Assembly: GCF_024213375.1 (NCBI RefSeq)
Contig: NZ_JANAVJ010000003.1
Coordinates: 62,001 to 126,000, forward strand
Direction: 5' to 3'
Source of the DNA: Paenibacillus sp. MZ04-78.2
Lineage (GTDB): Bacteria; Bacillota; Bacilli; Paenibacillales; NBRC-103111
DNA length: 64,000 nt
Shown: piece by piece, positions 53,704 through 62,744 of the stretch
Layout: each line of letters opens with the position of its first letter
Numbering within the stretch: the first letter of the stretch is position 1
Notes under the pieces: generated by a model
What the model saw: the letters and a program-made list of their open reading frames with translations, nothing else
The model's database searches: none
What the model was told of the DNA's origin: nothing
Made by a program: the position numbers and the translations under genes

Positions 53704-55002
53704 TTAGAGTGCCGTCAAACGCTCGAAGCTTTGCTGCGCCTCGAATTTGACCTTCTCTTCGTCTATGGTCAGGCATTCGCCTTTTCGGACAACCCAACGT
53801 CCGTCGATGCAGACGTCCGTCACATCCTTGGATACGGCGGAATACACGACATGCGAGATGAAATTCGTTCGCGGGTAAAAATGCGGCTGATCGATATCAA
53901 GCGCGATAAAGTCGGCCTTCATTCCTTGCTGAAGCGCTCCGACGTCGTTTAGCCAGATCGAACGGGCGCCGTCCAGCGTACCAAGCTTTAAAGCCTCCGA
54001 AGCGGATACCGCAACCGGATCGCCGGATACGCCTTTATGAATCAGAGCGGCCAGCCGTACCTCTTCGAGCATGTCCAGATTATTATTGCTGGCGGCTCCG
54101 TCCGTTCCCAAGGACACAAGTACGCCCGCTTTGAGCAGCTCCGGCACGCGTGCTACGCCGCTGGCCAGCTTCAGGTTGCTGCCGGGGTTGTGCGAAATAC
54201 GCACGTCGTACCGCTTCAGCACTTCAATCTCTTCATCCGTCAGATGTACGCCATGCGCTACGAGAGTCGGACAGGTAAACACGCCGAGCTTCTCCAAATG
54301 CGCTACCGGACGCAATCCGTATTGATCGACATTTTCCTGCACTTCCCTGGCCGTCTCCGACATGTGGGTGTGGATCGGCAAATTCAAATCGTGAGCCGCC
54401 TGCACGATACGTTCAATATAATCCGGAGGGCAGGTGTAAGGAGAATGCGGCGACATCATGGTCGTGATGCGGCCTTCCGCTTGGCCGTGCCAATCTTTTG
54501 CAAAAGCAATCGCCTCGACCAGCTTCGCGTCCTGTACCTCCCGCGAGCACAGCCCGATCACGCCGCGCGTCAGGCAGGCGCGGATACCGCTCTCGACCGC
54601 TGCATTCGCGACTTCGTTCATATGATCGTACATATCGACGAAGGTCGTCGTTCCGCCTTTCAGCATTTCCAGCACGGACAAACGGGTGCCTGCACGTACA
54701 TCCTGCGCCGTGAACTTGCCTTCCATCGGCCACATTTTCTCCTGCAGCCAGACTTGAAGCGCCATATCGTCGCCGTAACCGCGAAGCAGCGACATCGCGG
54801 CATGCCCGTGCGTATTGACGAGCCCCGGCATGAACAGCTTGCCCGAGCCGTCGATACGCTCGTCGTATGAGCTGGCAGGAAGCGGCGCCTGTTCTCCGAT
54901 ATATGTAATGCGATTTCCTTCAATGACCATGCACCCTTGGATAATTGGCGCCTCTTCATTCATCGTTAGAAACGTTCCGTTTTCGATTATTGTTTTCTTC
55001 AC
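53704..55002 (-). CDS. mtaD: 5-methylthioadenosine/S-adenosylhomocysteine deaminase-type amidohydrolase
   Basis: About 432 residues of the TIM-barrel amidohydrolase superfamily. Metal ligands lie in LVNTHGHAAMSLLRG, a further His in MSPHSPYTC, HTHMSETAREV and LVAHGVHLT, and the catalytic Asp in VSLGTDGAASNNNLDM. This set matches MtaD/SsnA-type deaminases that convert S-adenosylhomocysteine and methylthioadenosine to inosyl products in methyl-cycle salvage. GTG 55002 is chosen because GGGAGGG stands 10 bases before it; a TTG at 55011 is too close. Substrate range within the family is not fixed by sequence. Confidence 0.88.
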   Translation of the reverse strand: MKKTIIENGTFLTMNEEAPIIQGCMVIEGNRITYIGEQAPLPASSYDERIDGSGKLFMPGLVNTHGHAAMSLLRGYGDDMALQVWLQEKMWPMEGKFTAQDVRAGTRLSVLEMLKGGTTTFVDMYDHMNEVANAAVESGIRACLTRGVIGLCSREVQDAKLVEAIAFAKDWHGQAEGRITTMMSPHSPYTCPPDYIERIVQAAHDLNLPIHTHMSETAREVQENVDQYGLRPVAHLEKLGVFTCPTLVAHGVHLTDEEIEVLKRYDVRISHNPGSNLKLASGVARVPELLKAGVLVSLGTDGAASNNNLDMLEEVRLAALIHKGVSGDPVAVSASEALKLGTLDGARSIWLNDVGALQQGMKADFIALDIDQPHFYPRTNFISHVVYSAVSKDVTDVCIDGRWVVRKGECLTIDEEKVKFEAQQSFERLTAL

Positions 55003-55276
55003 CGGACACAATCCCTCCCAAATACAAATACAATCTCGTTTTCAATGTACACCCTGCGGAGGACAAAAATCAAGCTGTCCATACCCACCGGGGTAATTCG
55101 CTCACATAGTAAAAGATTCATGAACATATTGTTAAATGGATAAACTAAGAATTGCATTCCGTTGTTTGATTATGTTATTTTTAATTTTGTGTGAATTGGC
55201 GCATTTTTTCTACATATTTCTCGCTATTTATTTTAATTTCTTGTAAATCTTCAATTACTTGGGAGGCCAAAACTGT

Positions 55277-55897
55277 ATGTTGTTTACAAAAAAGAATGAC
55301 ACCGATTTTCTGCTGCTGCTCATTAAAGCGTCGGAAAATACACTTGACGCCGCGCAGATGTTTCGGAACGCCGTCATGGGTAACGAGCCGCCGGCTACGT
55401 TTTATCCGCAGCTGAAAGAGCTCGAAAACAAAGGAGACCAAATCACACACCAGATCTTCAAAGGATTGAACAAAGTGTTCATCACGCCGCTGGACCGGGA
55501 AGATATTCTGGAGCTGGCCTCCAAAGTGGATGACGTGCTCGACGGGATCGAAGCCACGATTGCCCGTTTCGATTACTTGAACATAACCGAATCGGATAAA
55601 TATATGAAAGAATTTTCCGCCGTGCTCGTTGCAGGCTGTCAGCATATTTTGGACGCTTTCAAGCTGCTGTCCAAGAAAAAGTATATGCAAATCACCGAGC
55701 ATACCGTGCAGATTAACAGCTTGGAAAATGAAGCGGACCGCCTGATGAGAGAAGGCATTCGCGAAATTTTCACCCACCCTAAAGATCCTTATCACGATTT
55801 TAAATTGAAAGAGCTTTACGAGCGCCTGGAGCAAACGACCGACGCATGCGAAGACGTAGCCAACATCTTGGATAGCGTAGTCCTGCGGTATTCTTAA
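55277..55897 (+). CDS. DUF47 (PhoU-like) phosphate-transport accessory protein
   Basis: A 206-residue all-helical protein of the DUF47/YkaA family, a PhoU-like fold that accompanies PiT transporters. Visible hallmarks are LELASKVDDVLDGIEATIAR, LENEADRLMREGIREIF and LEQTTDACEDVANILD. GGGAGG stands 10 bases before ATG 55277. It lies 57 bases before the transporter gene on the same strand, with the AT-rich promoter region 55003-55276 upstream. Confidence 0.92.
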   Translation: MLFTKKNDTDFLLLLIKASENTLDAAQMFRNAVMGNEPPATFYPQLKELENKGDQITHQIFKGLNKVFITPLDREDILELASKVDDVLDGIEATIARFDYLNITESDKYMKEFSAVLVAGCQHILDAFKLLSKKKYMQITEHTVQINSLENEADRLMREGIREIFTHPKDPYHDFKLKELYERLEQTTDACEDVANILDSVVLRYS

Positions 55898-55954
55898 CAG
55901 GACCGTCTTACAATTCGGAACATGGGTAAGACTCAGCATGCTTAGGAGGAAACT

Positions 55955-56956
55955 ATGTTAACCACTATCATTATCATCGTAGCACTGGCGCTCCTCTTCG
56001 ATTTTATTAACGGTTTCCATGATACGGCCAACGCTATCGCTACGTCGATTTCAACTCGGGCGTTATCGCCCCGTTTTGCCGTATTTTACGCCGCGATACT
56101 GAATTTTATCGGTGCGGTTTTTTCCTCGGAGGTTGCCAAAACGGTCGGAGGCAAGGTCGCCAATCCCGCTACGATCGATAACGGCGTCTACATCGTTATT
56201 GCAGCGCTGTTGTCCGCCATTATCTGGAACCTGCTGACTTGGTACTATGGTATTCCTTCGTCTTCCTCCCATACGTTGATCGGTTCTCTCGCCGGAGCGG
56301 TCATTGCAGGTGCGGGAGTCGGAGCGCTTAATTGGTCCGGACTTAAAGAAATCGTGCTGATTCTTGTTCTTTCGCCGATTATCGCCTTCGCAACGGGGTT
56401 TGTCATTATGTGGATCATTCGCAAGCTTATCCTGGTTAGCGGCAACCAATCCCGCTCGAAGATGAATCGTACCTTCAAGGGCTTCCAAGTACTCTCTGCA
56501 GGCCTGTTGTCTTTCTCCCACGGAGGTAACGACGCGCAAAAAGCTATGGGGATCATCGTCTTCGGTCTCGTCACGTTAGGGTATCAAAATAATTTGGATG
56601 TGCCGATGTGGGTTAAGATATCGGCCGCGACGGCTATGGGACTTGGAACCTCGATCGGCGGCTGGAGAATTATCAAGACAATGAGCAAAAAGCTGCTAAA
56701 AATCGAACCGATTAACGGCTTTGCCTCGGACTTGAACTCGTCTATCGTGATTCAGACATCTACACATCTCGGCATGCCGTTATCGACAACGCATGTCATT
56801 TCGTCTTCCATCATCGGAACGGGCTCCGTGATGCGGTTTCACGATGTGAAATGGGGAACGGTCACCCGCATGGTCATGACGTGGGTCATTACCATTCCGA
56901 TTAGTATGGTTCTTGCTTTTGTTATTTATAAAATTATGTTCGCGCTTGTTGCGTAA
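55955..56956 (+). CDS. pit: PiT-family inorganic phosphate transporter
   Basis: A 333-residue membrane transporter for low-affinity phosphate uptake. The two repeats carry the family signature: FDFINGFHDTANAIATSI at the N-terminus and SFSHGGNDAQKAMGIIVFG near residue 190. About ten membrane segments can be counted. AGGAGG precedes the ATG. With the upstream DUF47 gene it forms the usual two-gene unit and ends at a bidirectional terminator. Confidence 0.95.
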   Translation: MLTTIIIIVALALLFDFINGFHDTANAIATSISTRALSPRFAVFYAAILNFIGAVFSSEVAKTVGGKVANPATIDNGVYIVIAALLSAIIWNLLTWYYGIPSSSSHTLIGSLAGAVIAGAGVGALNWSGLKEIVLILVLSPIIAFATGFVIMWIIRKLILVSGNQSRSKMNRTFKGFQVLSAGLLSFSHGGNDAQKAMGIIVFGLVTLGYQNNLDVPMWVKISAATAMGLGTSIGGWRIIKTMSKKLLKIEPINGFASDLNSSIVIQTSTHLGMPLSTTHVISSSIIGTGSVMRFHDVKWGTVTRMVMTWVITIPISMVLAFVIYKIMFALVA

Positions 56957-56994
56957 TTGCGTAAGAATGGACAGGCCCAGGCAATACGGCAAAT

Positions 56995-57045
56995 AAAAAA
57001 AGGATAGAGCTTCAGAACAACGTTCTGTCAAGCTCTATCCTTTTT
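56995..57045. terminator. Bidirectional terminator between pit and rex
   Basis: AAAAAAGGATAGAGCTT pairs with AAGCTCTATCCTTTTT, with an inner CAGAAC/GTTCTG stem. It serves pit (+) and rex (-), whose stop codon begins 3 bases on. Confidence 0.92.
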
Positions 57046-57047
57046 CG

Positions 57048-57668
57048 TTAATCCAAGTAGTAAGCCAAGCTTTGCAGCTCCGTCGTAAAATCGGCATGAT
57101 GCACACGCACTTCGGCCGGCACTTTAATAATCATCGGAGCAAAATTCAAAATCGCCTCGACACCGGCCTCCACAAACTGATTGGCCACATGCTGCGCCTC
57201 TGCCGCCGGAACGGTAATAATCCCGATGCGTACCTTTTGCTCTTGGATGATCGCCTTCATTTCGCCCGTTGGCTTAACTTTCAAATTGTTAATCGTATCC
57301 CCGATCTTCGAGCCGTGCGAATCGAATACGGCGACAATTTTCATATTATCCTTCAAATAGGCATTATAATTGCATAAGGCGCGGCCCAAATTTCCCGCCC
57401 CTACAAGTGCCACAGGAATAATTTTATCGAGCTTTAAAATTTGACGGATTTTCTCGATCAAATAGTCGACGTCGTAGCCGATCCCCTTTTTGCCGAATTC
57501 CCCAAAATAAGCGAGGTCTTTTCGGATTTGCGCTGGATTCAAGTCCAGCTTTTGCCCCAGATCCTGAGAGGATACCGTTTGTACGTTCTTTTTGCTGAGT
57601 TCGTTCAAAAACCGAAGGTACACCGGAAGCCGGCGCACGACGGCCTCGGAAATTTTCATCGTCTTCAT
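57048..57668 (-). CDS. rex: Redox-sensing transcriptional repressor Rex
   Basis: A 206-residue NADH/NAD+ sensor. The N-terminal winged helix includes VRRLPVYLRFLNEL, VSSQDLGQKLDLNPAQIRKDLAYFGEFGKKGIGY; the C-terminal Rossmann domain includes VALVGAGNLGRALCNY and ends LQSLAYYLD. It represses fermentation and respiration genes when NADH is low. It overlaps the dinG stop by 4 bases (ATGA) and has GGGTGAG 8 bases before the ATG. Confidence 0.97.
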   Translation of the reverse strand: MKTMKISEAVVRRLPVYLRFLNELSKKNVQTVSSQDLGQKLDLNPAQIRKDLAYFGEFGKKGIGYDVDYLIEKIRQILKLDKIIPVALVGAGNLGRALCNYNAYLKDNMKIVAVFDSHGSKIGDTINNLKVKPTGEMKAIIQEQKVRIGIITVPAAEAQHVANQFVEAGVEAILNFAPMIIKVPAEVRVHHADFTTELQSLAYYLD

Positions 57669-60517
57669 GCTTGGTTCTCACCCATCCACTGCTTTATTCT
57701 TGGTACGAGCTGGTTCGAATTCATGTGCTCGATTTTTGGGCCGGGCAGCGAATACAAGAAATATTTGCCGTAATTCGTATCGATCACCCGGGTATCGTAT
57801 ATGATGACGATGCCTTTATCCGTAGCCGTGCGCACCAGCCTGCCGAAGCCCTGCTTGAACCGGATAACCGCCTGCGGTACCGACAGCTTCATGAACGGAT
57901 TCTGGTTTCGCTGCTTGATCATCTCCGTCTTTGCTTCGATCAACGGATGGTTTGGCGGTTGAAACGGCAGTCTGACAATGGCCAGACAGCTAAGCGCATT
58001 CCCCGGAATGTCGACACCTTCCCAGAAACTGCTTGTACCCAGCAGAACGCAATTCGGACTGCTCTGAAACAGTCTGGTCAGCTTGCTCCGGTTGCTGCTG
58101 TCCACACCCTGGCCAAGCACGCCGATCCCAAAGGGGCTCAGCGTCTCCTTCAACGCGCTATGAACCAGCTTCAGCATCCGATTGGACGTAAACAAGACCA
58201 GCATCCGCCCTCGCGTTTCCAGCGCCACCTCGGCCAGCGACGGCACGAGCCGATCGACGAACTCCTTCTCGCCGCTGGCTCCGCGCAGCGTAGGAAAATC
58301 CCGGGGAATAGCGACAAGCGCCTGCTCACGGTAATTAAACGGCGAAGGAAGCTGAACGGTTTTCAGTTTGCCATCCGCCCCGTTTTCTCGCAAACCCAGC
58401 TGGTTGCACGTATAATCGAACGATTTGCCGACGGATAACGTAGCCGAAGTAAGGATGACACTATCCTTCGGCCCGAAGAAATGCTGCTTTAGCATCTCGC
58501 TAACGTCAATCGGCACGCAGAACAGCTGGAGCGATCGGTTTCTGCTGTAGGTCCCGGCTTCAAGCCAATAGACGTAGTTCGCATCCGGCATCGTCATAAA
58601 AAAATGAAGCGAATCTCTGTGCCTGTACAGCTCCTTGACGGTACCGGTGAGGTCCGTAATCAAGCTTTGGACATCGTATTCATCCTGCACTTCTTTGATC
58701 TCCGAGATCAGCTTGTCGAGCGGCTTCAGAGCTTCCCCGAAGTTAAGCTGCATGTTCTCATTGAGAACCTCCAGTTTATCCCATCCTGCAGGCAGCGAAT
58801 CTTTTTTGACTCGGTACACAAGGCTGTTCCCTTCCGATTGGGACGGGTCGCTTCGCGAAGCAAGAAGCTGGTATAGCAGCTCCGTCAGCTGGTCCCATTC
58901 TTCCTTTAACTGCAGAAGCTTTTCGACAACGCGATCAATCGATATGCACCAACCTTGAGCCCGCTCGTCCTCGAACCGCTGCAGCCGAATCCGCAGATTG
59001 GACAATTGTCCTGAACGCGCATCTTTATAAAGCCAGAGAAGCGTATTGGACAAACCGTGATAGTGCAGCTCGATCCCGAGATGCTTACCTGCCACTTCCT
59101 CAAAGTGATGAGCTTCGTCGATAACCAAATGCTTGTATCCGGGCAGCAGCCGGTTTTCCGCTTTCATATCGGTGAACAGCAGCGAGTGGTTAGTAATGAT
59201 AACATCTGCGGTGTTCGCCTCGTGACGGGCGCGGTGATAGAAGCATTTTTTAAACCACGGGCAAGCGCGGTTCAAACAAGAATCCGTATCGCTTTCCACC
59301 GATTGCCAAAACTGTTTTCCTTTATTGGCAAAATGAAGCTCCTCTTCATCCCCATGCTTCGTTTCTCCCAGCCAGACCAGCATCTGCCCGGCCGTGATCC
59401 GGTCTTCCTTGCCGTGCTCGAAGTCAAGCGTATTCATTTTGTGCTCGAATTTGCGCAGGCACAAGTAGTGGCTCCGCCCCTTCAGGACGGCCGCCCGGAA
59501 GCCTACCGGGAACAGCTCGTGCAGCAGCGGCACATCCCGTTCTCTGAGCTGCTCTTGCAGATTGATCGTATGCGTGCTGACCAGCACTTTCTTGTCCTGC
59601 TTGAGCCCGTAATACAGCGAAGGAATCAGATAACCTAGCGACTTCCCCGTCCCTGTGCCGGCTTCGATCATCAGGTGCTTGCCGTCTTCGAAGGCCGTCT
59701 CTACCTCACTGAGCATTTGCACCTGCGACTCTCTATCCTCGTAAGCGGCAAAACGCCGCTGAAGCTCCTGCTTAAGCTGATCGTAGAATAAAGGAAATTC
59801 GTCCGGCAGCCGCAGGATATCTTCCTCCCCTCGCACCGACTCTTCTTCTCCCCATTCTCCTACGTTCAAGGCAAATTGCCGGAAATAACGATCCATATTC
59901 GGATCAAGCGGTTGGTGCAGCTCTTTGTATTGCCGCATTTCACTCACAAACCAGCCGAAATCTCCCGCCGAATCGGCAAATACCAGCTCCAGCCTTTGCA
60001 GAGTAAGCAGCGGAAGCGATCGAAACCGTTCCATACAGCGGAGCCAGATCAACGCAGTGACTTCGGCATCGCTATCCGCCTGATGCGGCCGTTCGTGCTC
60101 GATACCGAAAGCGTGGCATACCATCGAAAGCTGAAGGCTTGACAAGCCGGGGAATAAGACGCGCAGCGCGTCCATCGTATCTAGTACACGTCCATCGAAC
60201 GGGAAGTAACCGTTATCGTCCAGCGCCCGCTGCAGAAAAGCAAGGTCAAAAGCAATATTATGACCAATCAGGACTGCGTCTTGGAGGAGAGGAACCATCT
60301 CGGCAATAACCTCTTCCATCGCAGGAGCATCCTTTACCATCTCGTCGTCGATTCCGGTAAGCGTTGTAATTGAAGAAGGTATACTTATGCCCGGATTGAC
60401 GAGAGAAGTATACCTGTCGGTCATTTCTTGGTCGTTTATAATAAAGAGCCCGACTTGGATAATGCGATCCGTCGCCGTGCTCCCCGTCGTTTCAAAATCC
60501 AATACTGCAAATTTCAT
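57665..60517 (-). CDS. dinG: DinG-family helicase fused to a DnaQ-type 3'-5' exonuclease
   Basis: A 950-residue protein. N-terminal DEDDh exonuclease (1-165): DFETTG (8-12 region), HNIAFD (86-91), HQADSD (145-150). C-terminal XPD/DinG helicase: Walker A AGTGTGKS (about 286-293), STHTINLQEQL, DEAH box (467-470) and the late motif GSFWEGVDIPG-like SFWEGVDIPGN and GRLVRTATDKG. Four Cys suit an iron-sulfur cluster: C353 and C414, C419, C425 with C-x4-C-x5-C spacing. ATG 60517 begins the exonuclease domain; upstream codons overlap an intergenic region. It overlaps rex by 4 bases. Confidence 0.93.
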   Translation of the reverse strand: MKFAVLDFETTGSTATDRIIQVGLFIINDQEMTDRYTSLVNPGISIPSSITTLTGIDDEMVKDAPAMEEVIAEMVPLLQDAVLIGHNIAFDLAFLQRALDDNGYFPFDGRVLDTMDALRVLFPGLSSLQLSMVCHAFGIEHERPHQADSDAEVTALIWLRCMERFRSLPLLTLQRLELVFADSAGDFGWFVSEMRQYKELHQPLDPNMDRYFRQFALNVGEWGEEESVRGEEDILRLPDEFPLFYDQLKQELQRRFAAYEDRESQVQMLSEVETAFEDGKHLMIEAGTGTGKSLGYLIPSLYYGLKQDKKVLVSTHTINLQEQLRERDVPLLHELFPVGFRAAVLKGRSHYLCLRKFEHKMNTLDFEHGKEDRITAGQMLVWLGETKHGDEEELHFANKGKQFWQSVESDTDSCLNRACPWFKKCFYHRARHEANTADVIITNHSLLFTDMKAENRLLPGYKHLVIDEAHHFEEVAGKHLGIELHYHGLSNTLLWLYKDARSGQLSNLRIRLQRFEDERAQGWCISIDRVVEKLLQLKEEWDQLTELLYQLLASRSDPSQSEGNSLVYRVKKDSLPAGWDKLEVLNENMQLNFGEALKPLDKLISEIKEVQDEYDVQSLITDLTGTVKELYRHRDSLHFFMTMPDANYVYWLEAGTYSRNRSLQLFCVPIDVSEMLKQHFFGPKDSVILTSATLSVGKSFDYTCNQLGLRENGADGKLKTVQLPSPFNYREQALVAIPRDFPTLRGASGEKEFVDRLVPSLAEVALETRGRMLVLFTSNRMLKLVHSALKETLSPFGIGVLGQGVDSSNRSKLTRLFQSSPNCVLLGTSSFWEGVDIPGNALSCLAIVRLPFQPPNHPLIEAKTEMIKQRNQNPFMKLSVPQAVIRFKQGFGRLVRTATDKGIVIIYDTRVIDTNYGKYFLYSLPGPKIEHMNSNQLVPRIKQWMGENQA

Positions 60518-60630
60518 CGGAGTCGTGTCAATCCCTTCATTCCCACTCTTCTCATAAGCATACCAATACTGAGGGAAAAAGGGAATAGCAAACTTACCCT
60601 TTTTACAAAAAAACAAGAACGAACATTCGC

Positions 60631-61278
60631 TTAATCCGAAGGCCGGGACATATCGAACACAAACTGGAGCCCGCCCTTTTTCTCGCAGCAAACACCCAAA
60701 TCGAGCAAAGGCTGAACGCTGGACGGATCGGTCCGGTAAGCCATGTTGAACAATTCGCAAGCCTTGTCCATATTGCGCAGCTGCGCTTGGATACACCCCA
60801 TGGCGTTAAAGGAAATCGCTTTGAGCTGCATGTTTTCGGTCAGTCTGGATAAAAATTGAAAATGAAGATAACTTTCTCCGGCTTCCCCTTTGCGCAAGTA
60901 AGACATGGCCAAATAAATCCGGGCCAAATTGAAATCGGGCTGGAGCCGGATCAGCTCGTCGAATTCGGCGATCGCCCGGTCGAACATATGGAGCTTGTAA
61001 TACCCTTGTCCCCGGATAAACAAATCGGTTCGTTTGCCTGAAAATTCGGGATCGAGCGGATCGGCTCCCGTACCGTTCAATGAAATGCCGGCAAGGCTTA
61101 GCAGTTTGCTCCATTTCTCTTCGAACAACAGCCATTCTTCAATGCAGGAGTCGCTCATCGCCTTTAGAGCTCGCAGCTTTTCCTGCAGCTCCCTGCGTGC
61201 GGCGCCTTGGGAGGACGGGTATTGTGATATGACTTCATCCAGCATTTCGTTCATGGAAGCAAAAAGATGATTAAACAT
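60631..61278 (-). CDS. Tetratricopeptide (TPR) repeat protein
   Basis: A 215-residue helical protein. A predicted N-terminal helical region is followed by TPR units: LFIRGQGYYKLHMFDRAIAEFDELIRLQPD, ARIYLAMSYLRKGEAGESYLHFQFLSRL, ISFNAMGCIQAQLRNMDKACELFNMAYRTDP. No signal peptide or catalytic motif. It sits between panD and dinG in the same direction. Likely a scaffold; the partner is unknown. Confidence 0.8.
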   Translation of the reverse strand: MFNHLFASMNEMLDEVISQYPSSQGAARRELQEKLRALKAMSDSCIEEWLLFEEKWSKLLSLAGISLNGTGADPLDPEFSGKRTDLFIRGQGYYKLHMFDRAIAEFDELIRLQPDFNLARIYLAMSYLRKGEAGESYLHFQFLSRLTENMQLKAISFNAMGCIQAQLRNMDKACELFNMAYRTDPSSVQPLLDLGVCCEKKGGLQFVFDMSRPSD

Positions 61279-61397
61279 CAGCCATATCCCACCTTTGCTT
61301 CTTTTCCCACAGCAGCTTTAAACGTCTTCGCCGCGGCTGTGGCGCCCGCTGTGATCGTATCTACATTGTGCGTCTACCCGTCCCGTTTCATTCTCGT

Positions 61398-61781
61398 TTA
61401 AAGGACCGTGGAATGAATTTCTTCCTTCAACACGCCGACGACTTGGTTGTTCTCGCCCATAATGGCAATGCTCGGGGTATGCTTGCGGGCTTCTTCGTCC
61501 AATAACATGACATACGATAAAATAATGACAATATCTCCAGGGTGAACCATTCTGGCCGCAGCGCCATTCAAGCAAACGACACCCGAGCCCCGCGGCCCGG
61601 GAATAATATAGGTTTCGAATCTGGCGCCATTGTTGTTATTGACGATTTGGACTTTTTCGTTAGGCAGCATATCAACCAAATCCAACAAATCCTGATCGAT
61701 CGTAATGCTCCCGACATAGTTTAAATTCGCTTCCGTTACGGTTGCACGGTGAATTTTCGATTTTAACATGGTACGAAACAT
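61398..61781 (-). CDS. panD: Aspartate 1-decarboxylase
   Basis: A 127-residue pyruvoyl enzyme making beta-alanine from aspartate for pantothenate. The self-cleavage site Gly24-Ser25 is in [10 protein letters not shown], and [20 protein letters not shown] and Tyr at the active site (NYVG, SYVML) are present. Full length for the family. It follows panC by 54 bases. Confidence 0.97.
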   Translation of the reverse strand: MFRTMLKSKIHRATVTEANLNYVGSITIDQDLLDLVDMLPNEKVQIVNNNNGARFETYIIPGPRGSGVVCLNGAAARMVHPGDIVIILSYVMLLDEEARKHTPSIAIMGENNQVVGVLKEEIHSTVL

Positions 61782-61835
61782 GACTGACGCCTCCTACGTT
61801 TTTGCGCTCTCGGGACCTGCCCCTCAGCTGTCGGA

Positions 61836-62723
61836 TTACGAATGGCTCAATGAAGCTACGGGAGCGTGAAGTATCCGATTATCGATCAAGCGCGTCGCCC
61901 CGAAACGAACGGCCACGGCGATAATAACCCGCCCGATATTGCTCCAGTCATCCATTGGAGCCAGTTCCGGATAAGACAGCAGCTCCACATATTCGATATC
62001 GGCCAACGGCACGGACTGAATATGCCGAACGACCGTTTGCCGCAGCTCCTCCGGGGAGATCGCTTCCTTACGAGCTTCGAGCAGCGATTCCGCCTCTTCC
62101 AGAGCTGCGGAGAGGACAAGCGCCTGCTTTCTCTCTACCTCGCTCAAATAGACGTTGCGTGAGCTCATCGCAAGTCCGTCTTCTTCCCGGACGATCGGAC
62201 ATGGGACGATGGTGACAGGGATGTTCAAATCGTACACCATCTGCTCGATAACCGCTACCTGCTGGGCGTCCTTCATCCCGAAATATGCTTTGTCCGGCTG
62301 AACGATATTCAGCAGCTTGGTAACGACCGTGGCAACGCCGTCAAAATGCCCTGGCCGGGAAGTGCCGCACAGACGATCGGTTACTCCGGAGACAGACACG
62401 ATCGTTCGGGTCGGCTTCGGGTACATCTCACTCACTTGCGGGAAAAATACGATATCCGTCCCGGCTTCGCGCGCGATGGCCATATCCCGCTCCTCATCTC
62501 GCGGATACCGCTCCAAATCTTCGTTCGGCCCGAACTGCAGCGGATTGACGAAAATACTCAGGATAACTACGTCGCACTCTTTGCGCGCGGCTTCGAGCAG
62601 CGAGGCATGGCCTCGGTGCAGGAAGCCCATCGTCGGCACGAAGCCGATGCGTACGGCCGGATTGGCAGCCCGTTTTGCTTTAATCAACTGTCGTAATGAT
62701 GCAATCTGATGAACAATTTCCAT
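61836..62723 (-). CDS. panC: Pantothenate synthetase
   Basis: A 295-residue ligase joining pantoate and beta-alanine with ATP. The nucleotidyltransferase motif is VPTMGFLHRGHASLL, and the other family segments VSIFVNPLQFGPNEDLERYPR, KDAQQVAVIEQMV and GLAMSSRNVYLSE are intact. It lies 21 bases after the panB stop, in one operon. Confidence 0.97.
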   Translation of the reverse strand: MEIVHQIASLRQLIKAKRAANPAVRIGFVPTMGFLHRGHASLLEAARKECDVVILSIFVNPLQFGPNEDLERYPRDEERDMAIAREAGTDIVFFPQVSEMYPKPTRTIVSVSGVTDRLCGTSRPGHFDGVATVVTKLLNIVQPDKAYFGMKDAQQVAVIEQMVYDLNIPVTIVPCPIVREEDGLAMSSRNVYLSEVERKQALVLSAALEEAESLLEARKEAISPEELRQTVVRHIQSVPLADIEYVELLSYPELAPMDDWSNIGRVIIAVAVRFGATRLIDNRILHAPVASLSHS

Positions 62724-62744
62724 CGGTTATCGAAACTCCGTTTC

